A stretch of 34,404 bases of DNA, from positions 1 through 34,404 of the forward strand of contig CAMKNZ010000020.1 of the NCBI GenBank assembly GCA_946414315.1, in the 5' to 3' direction. A program made the position numbers and the translations under genes. This DNA comes from an uncultured Clostridia bacterium. GTDB taxonomy: Bacteria > Bacillota > Clostridia > Christensenellales > Aristaeellaceae. Position 1 is the stretch's first letter. Each line of letters begins with the position of its first letter. Of this stretch, positions 28,293 to 34,404 are shown piece by piece. The notes beneath the pieces are model-generated. The model made no database searches, was not told where the DNA came from, and worked only from the letters and a program-made list of their open reading frames with translations.

Positions 28293-29216
28293 ATGAAGTT
28301 GGGTAAATTACAGGAAGTGGATATCCGAAAGATTTGGGCGCACGAACAATATGATTTTTCCAAGTGGCTTGCGTCTGAAAGCAATATACAGGAACTGGGG
28401 GATACGTTGGGGTTGAGCCTGACGGATATTGAAACAGAGAAATTCGTTGGTAATTATCGCTGTGATATTCTCTGCAAAGACGAGATCACCGGGAAAACCG
28501 TGCTGATCGAGAATCAGTTGGAGCAGACGAATCATGATCATCTGGGAAAACTGATCACTTACGCATCTGGTTTGGATGCGGCTGTAGTAGTCTGGATTGT
28601 TGCCGAAGCAAAGCAGGAACATGCCAGTGCAATTGAGTGGCTGAATCTGCATACGGATGATGCGCTTTCCTTCTTTCTTATTGAGATCCATGCTTATAAA
28701 ATCGGCGATTCTGATCCGGCACCTCAATTCCAGATTGTTCAGCAGCCGAATGATTTTGTAAAAACCGTAAAGAGTCTGGCTAAAAACGGGGATATGAACA
28801 AAACAGAAAGCAGTCGAGTGGAATTCTGGTCTCAGTTGAATGATTATATTGATCAGCACGGAAAACCATTTAATAAACATAAGGCAACCAAGGATCACTG
28901 GTATAATATTGCGGTAGGCTCATCTCAATGTTATGTTTCCATTGAACTGGTGAATATAAAGCATTTTATCCGAGTAGGATTATACATTCCGGATAATAAG
29001 GAATTGTATGATCATATTTATGAAAGTAAGGCTGATTTCGATGCGGCAGTCGGATATGAGCTGGAATGGCAGCGGCTGGATGACAAGAAGGCGGCCAGTA
29101 TTCATACCTGCATTCCGGGCCTGAATTTCAGTAAGCAGGATAATTACCCGTATTTGATGGAAGAGATCGTGAAGAGAGCGGTTGCAATCAGGAATGCGGT
29201 TCAGCAATATATCTGA
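28293..29216 (+). CDS. DUF4268 PD-(D/E)XK-type protein heading the BREX operon
   Basis: The product has 307 residues. The N-terminal nuclease-like part has GNYRCDILCKD (Asp58), then VLIENQLEQTNHDHLGKLITYASGL with Glu73 and Gln75, a D...ExQ variant of PD-(D/E)XK. The C-terminal 150 residues match the DUF4268 domain (SRVEFWSQLNDYIDQHGKPF ... NIAVGSSQCYVSIELVNIKHFIRVGLYIP). DUF4268 proteins occur in defence islands, often near restriction systems, but are not a core BREX component. ATG 28293 is preferred over GTG 28284 because AGGGGTG lies 6 nt before it. It is followed after 16 nt by brxA and shares its A+T-rich base composition. Nuclease activity is a prediction. Confidence 0.82.
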   Translation: MKLGKLQEVDIRKIWAHEQYDFSKWLASESNIQELGDTLGLSLTDIETEKFVGNYRCDILCKDEITGKTVLIENQLEQTNHDHLGKLITYASGLDAAVVVWIVAEAKQEHASAIEWLNLHTDDALSFFLIEIHAYKIGDSDPAPQFQIVQQPNDFVKTVKSLAKNGDMNKTESSRVEFWSQLNDYIDQHGKPFNKHKATKDHWYNIAVGSSQCYVSIELVNIKHFIRVGLYIPDNKELYDHIYESKADFDAAVGYELEWQRLDDKKAASIHTCIPGLNFSKQDNYPYLMEEIVKRAVAIRNAVQQYI

Positions 29217-29232
29217 TAACAGGAGTTTTAAG

Positions 29233-29844
29233 ATGGACACAAGACGAATTGATCATTACAGTGCTGGGATCATGAGTGAAAGCCCGTGGTTTTCGGAGTT
29301 CAGGAAACTGGTTCAGCTGTACCAAAGCGGATTATCCCCGAAAGAGGTACGGACTCGCTGCATTGAAGAGAATATATTCGGTATGAAGACGGAACGCCGG
29401 GTGATCAGCACTTTCCAGTATCTGAATCGCAGGTTCCAGAGTATGGATGATCAATTGGTTAATCTGTTTTGCAATTCGGATCTGGCGACACAGAAACTGA
29501 TCAATTTTATAGCAGTAGTATGCGGTGATCGCCTGTTCTTTGAATTCCTGAATGAGGTTTATCGGGAGAAATGCATCCTGGGCTTTGATGCGATTGAAGT
29601 ATCGGATATCAATGCTTTCTTCCGGAATAAATCGGTCGAATCAGAGGAACTGGCCGCATGGAAAGAAACGACATTCGATAAAGTCCGCGCAAGTTTCACC
29701 AATTTCATGCTGGATGCGAATCTGTTGCAGAAGGAAGGAAAGCGTTTCCTTCTGACGCCGCCGATTATGGATATCGCCCTGGAAAGATACCTTGAATATA
29801 ACGGAAAAGAAAGCCTGCTGAAGGCAGTAACGGGGGTGAGATGA
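29233..29844 (+). CDS. brxA: BREX protein BrxA
   Basis: The product has 203 residues. It matches BrxA (DUF1819) over its length: SESPWFSEFRKLVQLYQSGLSPKEVRTRCIEENIFG near the start, RRVISTFQYLNRRF, and the C-terminal FMLDANLLQKEGKRFLLTPPI. BrxA is a small DNA-binding winged-helix protein and part of the BREX core. AGGAG lies 9 nt before the ATG at 29233. The gene ends with an ATGA overlap with brxB, as in a normal BREX type 1 operon. Confidence 0.95.
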   Translation: MDTRRIDHYSAGIMSESPWFSEFRKLVQLYQSGLSPKEVRTRCIEENIFGMKTERRVISTFQYLNRRFQSMDDQLVNLFCNSDLATQKLINFIAVVCGDRLFFEFLNEVYREKCILGFDAIEVSDINAFFRNKSVESEELAAWKETTFDKVRASFTNFMLDANLLQKEGKRFLLTPPIMDIALERYLEYNGKESLLKAVTGVR

Positions 29845-30422
29845 CGATGACATTTGAAGAAAGACTGGATCAGGTCGAAGTCATGATCAAAAAGCCGTCT
29901 TTCCGCCAGAACAAAGGGTTGGGGAATGAGGTCGGTTATTATATCTTTGATTACCCTCCGGAAAAGGAAATGACGGTCAGGGAGCGGGTCAAATATCTGC
30001 AGGAGAAGTATGAATCCTCTCCGGACGGCTTCAAGGTTGTCGTTTATGATCTGTATGATATCATCATGGATACGCTTGAGGAAAAAGGTTATATTGAGAA
30101 AACGGTGGAGATGGAAAGCAAAAAAGGCTTTGATCGGGTGATTCGTGCTGTAGGCAATACGATGCGGATTACCGCGGAGGACAGTCTGATTGTTCATCAC
30201 ATCAAGGAGAATACGCCGCCTAATTCCGTGGTGTTCCTGATAGGCATCGGGAAATGTTATCCAATTCTGAGATCTCATACCGTGTTGAACAATTTGCACC
30301 AGGTATTCGATGAGGTTCCTGTGGTGATGTTCTTCCCCGGGAAATATGATGGCCAGGAACTGGTGCTCTTCGGGGAAATCAAAGACGATAATTACTACCG
30401 CGCCTTCAAACTGGTGGACTGA
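29841..30422 (+). CDS. brxB: BREX protein BrxB
   Basis: The product has 193 residues, the usual length. It matches BrxB (DUF1788): FEERLDQVEVMIKKPSF, GNEVGYYIFDYPPEKEM, then FLIGIGKCYPILRSHTVLNNLHQVF and the C-terminal ELVLFGEIKDDNYYRAFKLV. BrxB has no known enzyme activity; it is required for BREX and is thought to act with BrxC and PglX. It overlaps brxA by 4 nt at ATG 29841; ATG 29847 would also be possible. It is followed after 13 nt by brxC. Confidence 0.95.
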   Translation: MTMTFEERLDQVEVMIKKPSFRQNKGLGNEVGYYIFDYPPEKEMTVRERVKYLQEKYESSPDGFKVVVYDLYDIIMDTLEEKGYIEKTVEMESKKGFDRVIRAVGNTMRITAEDSLIVHHIKENTPPNSVVFLIGIGKCYPILRSHTVLNNLHQVFDEVPVVMFFPGKYDGQELVLFGEIKDDNYYRAFKLVD

Positions 30423-30435
30423 GGAGGAAAAGAAA

Positions 30436-33400
30436 ATGACGATTCAGGAGATATTTGTCAAATCCATTACCCGCGATGTGAAGGGTGTTATCAAAGTCGG
30501 TCAGGATGAGGACGCCAATGTAAAACAGGAACTGGAAGAATATGTTGTTACCCGGGAACTGCAGAAGCATATCGCCCGGTTCTTCGAAGCGTATAAGAAA
30601 GGCATCACCGGTAATACAGATAAAATGGGTGTCTGGATCAGCGGCTTCTTTGGCAGCGGTAAATCTCATTTTCTGAAGATTCTGTCTTACTTGCTCGAAA
30701 ACAGGGTGGTGGATGGAAAACGGGCGATTGATTATTTCAAAGAGGATCATAAGATTGATAACGGTATGGTCCTGGCCGATATGGAGCTGGCGGCGGATAC
30801 ATCGGCGGATGTGATTCTGTTCAACATCGATTCAAAAAGCGAGATGGCCGGTAAGCAGGATAAAGAGGCGATTCTCTCTGTCTTCCTGAAGGTTTTCAAT
30901 GAGATGCAGGGCTTTTATGGCACCAATCCGCATATTGCGGATCTGGAACGGAATCTGTATTATGACGGCCGGTATGATGAATTCAAACAAAAGTTTGAGG
31001 AAGCCAACGGCGATCCTTGGACCGAAGCCCGCAATGAATTTGATTACAGCCAGGATGATGTGGTGGATGTCCTGGTGGACATGGGCGTGATGTCAGAAGA
31101 AGCCGCCCGAAATCTATGTGAGAAAGCCTTCACGCCTTATCCTAAGAGCATCGAGGATTTTGCCCGCATGATCAAAAAATATGCGGAAAGTAAGGGCAAA
31201 AACCATCATGTGGTTTTCCTGGTCGATGAGATTGGTCAGTATATCGGTACGGATCCTGGCCTGATGCTGAACCTGCAGACTGTGACAGAGGATCTGGGCA
31301 CTGCCTGCCAGGGCAAAGCCTGGGTTATTGTTACCAGCCAGCAGGATATTGATTCTGTGATCAAGGTCAAGGGGAATGACTTTTCCAAGATCATGGGTCG
31401 TTTCGATACGCGTTTATCCCTATCTTCCGCCAATGTGGATGAAGTGATTAAAAAGAGAATCCTGGAAAAAACGCCTGTTGCCGCCCAGACGCTGGAAGTG
31501 TTGTATGAGGAAAAAGCAACCTCGCTGAAAAATCTGATTTCTTTCAATGACGGGATTGAGAAAAAACTGTATTCCAGTAAAGAGAATTTCGCGGAGGTTT
31601 ATCCCTTTGTGCCTTATCAGTTCAATCTCCTGGGCGACGTGCTGACGCAGATCCGGACCCATGGCGCTTCCGGGAAGAGCCTGGCCGACGGCGCCCGTTC
31701 CATGCTGGCTTTGTTTAAGGAATCCGCAGAAAGGATCATGGATAAACAGCCGGGGGCTTTGGTTCCGTTCCATTTCTTCTATGATGCCTTGGAACAGTTC
31801 ATTGAGCATAATCACCGGGATGTGATTACCCGGGCTCTGGCCAATGAGTATATCAATCCGGATCATGAAAAGGAGAATTTCGCGGTTAATGTTCTGAAGG
31901 TCCTCTTCATGATCAAATACGTCAAAACGATCAAAGCGAATAAGGAAAACATTGCAAGCCTCATGGTTTCCGATGTTGATGATGATCGCCTCGCGTTGAT
32001 CAGGAAAGTGGAGGAAGCCCTGGAAGTTCTGGAAAAGCAGTGCGTAATTCAGAAAAACGGCGAGATTTACATTTTCCTGACTAATGAGGAACAGGAAATC
32101 CAGCGCATGATTGAAGGCCAGAATGTCGAAATGGCTGAGATCAATGCGAAAATCGCCGAGCAGATCTTTGACGGTACCTTTACGGATAAGAAATACCGCT
32201 ATCCCGCGTTTAACGGCCGTTATGCTTTCCCCTTTAACCAGGTGGTGGATGACCGGCCGTACAAGGGAAGCACCGGCCATGATCTGACGCTGCGGATTAT
32301 CACTCCGAACTGCGGGGACAATACAGATGAGGCAACCATGCGCCTCACATCCGGTCAGAGCAATGTGGTCCTGGTTGTTCTGCCGGAAGACCGGGCATTT
32401 ATCAATGAGATTACAGCCAGTCTGCAGATTGAAAAATTCCTGCGCCTGGATGCGACCAATACTGTTGCCAAATATGAAGAAATCAAAGCAATCAAGAAAA
32501 TAGAAATGCGGGACCACAGCAATAATGCGCAGACGTTCCTGAAGGAAGCGCTTCGGAATGCGGATCTGTATGTGGGCGGCGACAGGCTGCAGTCCACCGC
32601 AAAGGAAATTACATCCAGGATCAATGAAGCCCTGGCGAAACTGGTTGACACTGTTTATCACAAGCTCAGCTATATCACTGCGGCAAAGAGCGAAGCGGAT
32701 GTCCGGACACTGATTCAGGGAACCGGCGCGCAGATTACTTTGGATCTGGGAAAAGCGGATACACAGAATCAGCTGGCGCTGAATGATATGCGGGACTATA
32801 TTGCCCAGAACACAGCGAAGCATATGAAGACATCCATGAAGACACTCATGGATCGCTTTACCAGATCACCGTACGGTTTCATTGAGGATGATGTGGAATG
32901 GCTTGTGGCTAAGCTGTTCCGGGATGGGGATATTGGACTGTTTATTAACAATGAAGCGGTCACAACCTTCTCAAAGAGCGTGGATGAGATCGTCCGGTTT
33001 ATTACCCGCAAGGAATATGTTGAGAAACTGATGACGGAGCAGCGGGAAAGGACTTCTGAACGGGCTCTCAAAGCTACAAGGGATATCATGAAGCGTTTGT
33101 TCAATGTCACTCCCAGCGCGAATAACGAAGATGATCTGATGAAGAGTTTCCTGGGCTATGCCAAAGGAATGAAGCAGGATCTGGAAAAAATCGAAATTCG
33201 TTATCAGAATCAGCCCAAATATCCGGGAAAGCAGGTTGTTTCAGACGGCAAGAAGCTTTTGAACAATGTACTGATGCTGGATTATTCGTCCGCGTTTTAT
33301 AAAAAGATCCTGGAAGACCAGGAGGATTATCTGGATTTCGCGGATGATTTCGAGCCGCTGGATACCTTCTTTAAGGGTGATCAGAAAACGATATTTGATA

Positions 33401-34014
33401 AATCCCTTAAGTATATGGCCATCTATGATGACAGTAAGACCTTTATTGTGGATAAAGAACTGGAGGCTGTCGTCAGGGATATAAAAGATATCCTGAAGAT
33501 GGATAAACCGTATGGGAATATCTTTAAGCTGCCGGGATTGAACAGCCAGTTTGAGGATCTTTACCATGACAAGCTGGAAGAGACTGCAGAACCGATTCGT
33601 GCATCGATCAAGCAGGCGAGAATACGAGTAATGGATGAGGTTGAAGGAAAGATGTGTGAGTCTTCCCTTAAACCTACATTTGCTCATTGGTTCGATGAAC
33701 TGGAGAATAAAGCGGAAAGCTGTAACAATATTGCAAACCTGCAGAGCATTAATGTGGAAGTGGATGCGCTGAAGACCCGCTGCCTGCAGGAGATTATTGA
33801 TCATGAGCCCAAGCCTGTACCTGTGGAACCTGTGGAACCTGATCAGCCGACTAAGCCGGCGAAGGTCAAAAAAGTGTACAGCTTTAAATCCATTAATTCG
33901 TCGACTGCATGGGAACTGGAAACGGCGGCCGATGTGGATAAGTATTTGCAGGATTTGAGGAGTAAGCTGATCAGCAAGCTGGATGACGATACGGTCGTGC
34001 ATATTGAGTTCTGA
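30436..34014 (+). CDS. brxC: BREX ATPase BrxC
   Basis: The product has 1192 residues, the normal size. The Walker A motif is GFFGSGKSHF (70-79) and Walker B is VVFLVDEIGQYIG (259-271); TSQQDID follows as a sensor-like segment. The N-terminus (TIQEIFVKSITRDVKGVIKV) and the AAA+ core are typical BrxC, and the long C-terminal part is coiled and charged, ending KLDDDTVVHIEF. BrxC is the large ATPase of BREX that likely uses ATP to drive the PglX complex on DNA. GGAGGAAAAG lies 8 nt before the ATG. The next gene follows after 1 nt. No break or frameshift was found. Confidence 0.95.
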   Translation: MTIQEIFVKSITRDVKGVIKVGQDEDANVKQELEEYVVTRELQKHIARFFEAYKKGITGNTDKMGVWISGFFGSGKSHFLKILSYLLENRVVDGKRAIDYFKEDHKIDNGMVLADMELAADTSADVILFNIDSKSEMAGKQDKEAILSVFLKVFNEMQGFYGTNPHIADLERNLYYDGRYDEFKQKFEEANGDPWTEARNEFDYSQDDVVDVLVDMGVMSEEAARNLCEKAFTPYPKSIEDFARMIKKYAESKGKNHHVVFLVDEIGQYIGTDPGLMLNLQTVTEDLGTACQGKAWVIVTSQQDIDSVIKVKGNDFSKIMGRFDTRLSLSSANVDEVIKKRILEKTPVAAQTLEVLYEEKATSLKNLISFNDGIEKKLYSSKENFAEVYPFVPYQFNLLGDVLTQIRTHGASGKSLADGARSMLALFKESAERIMDKQPGALVPFHFFYDALEQFIEHNHRDVITRALANEYINPDHEKENFAVNVLKVLFMIKYVKTIKANKENIASLMVSDVDDDRLALIRKVEEALEVLEKQCVIQKNGEIYIFLTNEEQEIQRMIEGQNVEMAEINAKIAEQIFDGTFTDKKYRYPAFNGRYAFPFNQVVDDRPYKGSTGHDLTLRIITPNCGDNTDEATMRLTSGQSNVVLVVLPEDRAFINEITASLQIEKFLRLDATNTVAKYEEIKAIKKIEMRDHSNNAQTFLKEALRNADLYVGGDRLQSTAKEITSRINEALAKLVDTVYHKLSYITAAKSEADVRTLIQGTGAQITLDLGKADTQNQLALNDMRDYIAQNTAKHMKTSMKTLMDRFTRSPYGFIEDDVEWLVAKLFRDGDIGLFINNEAVTTFSKSVDEIVRFITRKEYVEKLMTEQRERTSERALKATRDIMKRLFNVTPSANNEDDLMKSFLGYAKGMKQDLEKIEIRYQNQPKYPGKQVVSDGKKLLNNVLMLDYSSAFYKKILEDQEDYLDFADDFEPLDTFFKGDQKTIFDKSLKYMAIYDDSKTFIVDKELEAVVRDIKDILKMDKPYGNIFKLPGLNSQFEDLYHDKLEETAEPIRASIKQARIRVMDEVEGKMCESSLKPTFAHWFDELENKAESCNNIANLQSINVEVDALKTRCLQEIIDHEPKPVPVEPVEPDQPTKPAKVKKVYSFKSINSSTAWELETAADVDKYLQDLRSKLISKLDDDTVVHIEF

Positions 34015-34015
34015 A

Positions 34016-34309
34016 ATGATGAAAATAGAAGATCTGAATCGTGAGTTTCATTCCTGGTCGTTCAGAAAGCGAAATCCGAAGGATCATATCTGGTGGGTTG
34101 ATCAGGTAGAGGCAATGGGGCCTATGTATTTCAGCTTTGATCGGGAAATGATTTTCAATTATTGGCCGGATTATCCTGACAATCTGACGGCGGAGCAGAA
34201 AGAGATTTTCGACAAGGAGAATCCTTACTGGGCGGCATTTTACAGAGGCGAGGGCGAGGCTTATTTGGCCGAGTTCAGAAGAAAACAGAAGAGGAAAAAG
34301 AATCCATGA
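34016..34309 (+). CDS. small uncharacterised protein between brxC and pglX
   Basis: The product has 97 residues (from ATG 34016; 34019 also possible). It is rich in Trp, Tyr and charged residues: KDHIWWVDQVEAMGPMYFSFDREMIFNYWPDYPDNLT, then EQKEIFDKENPYWAAFYRGEGEAYLAEF. It has no signal or membrane segment. It looks like the small acidic proteins now called DUF7675, which I recall from Firmicutes; this is low confidence. It starts 1 nt after brxC and overlaps the pglX start by 4 nt (ATGA-type), so it is translated with the BREX genes. It is not among the six standard type 1 genes. Confidence 0.72.
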   Translation: MMKIEDLNREFHSWSFRKRNPKDHIWWVDQVEAMGPMYFSFDREMIFNYWPDYPDNLTAEQKEIFDKENPYWAAFYRGEGEAYLAEFRRKQKRKKNP

Positions 34310-34368
34310 ACAAGACAGCGATCAAGAATTTTGCGATCTGGGCCAGACGTATCGTCCAAAGCAGCTAA
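34306..34368 (+). pseudogene. pglX: 5' fragment of BREX methyltransferase gene, stopped after 20 codons
   Basis: The ATG at 34306 opens MNKTAIKNFAIWARR, which I recognise as the start of type 1 PglX, the N6-adenine methyltransferase that marks host DNA in BREX. After codon 15 the sequence leaves the expected frame and ends IVQSS-TAA at 34366-34368. The remaining 36 bases show nothing recognisable. The cause could be a phase-variable inversion, an insertion, a frameshift, or the edge of an assembled contig. Only 20 codons are visible, so the diagnosis rests on the N-terminal match. Confidence 0.7.
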
Positions 34369-34404
34369 ATAACATTTGCAACGGAGTATGGCTAGGCAGC
34401 TTCA

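Noticed and set aside
30436-34014. Frameshift or broken domain in brxC.
   Set aside because: The frame is continuous over 1192 codons with intact Walker A and B motifs and a normal length.
1-34404. tRNA genes, rRNA genes, CRISPR arrays, and transposase genes.
   Set aside because: None was recognised on either strand by eye. A tRNAscan or CRISPR finder run would be needed to exclude short or degenerate ones.

Overview
The window (34,404 bp) looks like a chromosomal segment of a G+C-rich anaerobic Firmicute, most likely an uncultured gut or rumen member of the Clostridia. The evidence is strong AAGGAGG-type ribosome binding sites, many extended -10 promoters (TGnTATAAT-like), and proteins of a Clostridial flavour: a DUF6465-like protein, dCache-GGDEF sensors, SH3 and NlpC/P60 secreted proteins, and an ArpU-like phage regulator. 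No 16S rRNA or other species marker is present, so the lineage call is an inference. No tRNA, rRNA or CRISPR array was seen.

Left part (1-11,900): the 3' end of a phenylacetate-CoA ligase gene is followed by a same-strand cluster of an orphan CARF nuclease (Card1/DUF1887 type), a membrane GGDEF protein, a PPC-domain protein and a secreted NlpC/P60 protein. A second NlpC/P60 paralogue is convergent to it. Next come a DUF6465-like protein, a secreted beta-repeat protein, an SH3-repeat protein, a probable structured RNA, a HAD phosphatase cluster with a YgjP-type metallopeptidase, a SLOG/YpsA-like protein, a 138-bp palindromic element with terminal inverted repeats, and a hotdog thioesterase.

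Middle (11,900-20,100): a rhomboid protease and a calcium-type P-type ATPase on the minus strand, a solute-binding lipoprotein with a dCache-HAMP-GGDEF sensor on the plus strand, and a ferredoxin-like aldo/keto reductase.

Right-middle (20,100-26,600), all minus strand: a phage- or element-derived replication module. It has a replisome organiser, a helicase loader, a large ImmA/IrrE-HTH protein, a BrnT/BrnA toxin-antitoxin pair, a SIMPL protein, a small phage protein and an ArpU/DUF1492-like regulator. No structural, integrase or lysis genes are visible. Two related ~190-bp repeats bracket the core, a cluster of DnaA-box-like sites lies in one repeat, and an iteron-like array (GAACA at about 10-bp steps, beside a 15-bp TATTCT-rich tandem repeat) lies inside the organiser gene. 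I read this as a candidate replication origin.

Right end (27,200-34,404): a more A+T-rich BREX type 1 anti-phage locus. It has a WYL regulator, a DUF4268 PD-(D/E)XK protein, brxA, brxB, brxC, a small uncharacterised protein, and the first codons of pglX. The pglX frame runs into a stop after 20 codons, just before the window ends, so the methyltransferase gene is interrupted, inverted or misassembled. The two most distinctive signals are this BREX variant with its broken pglX and the iteron-like origin upstream of it.
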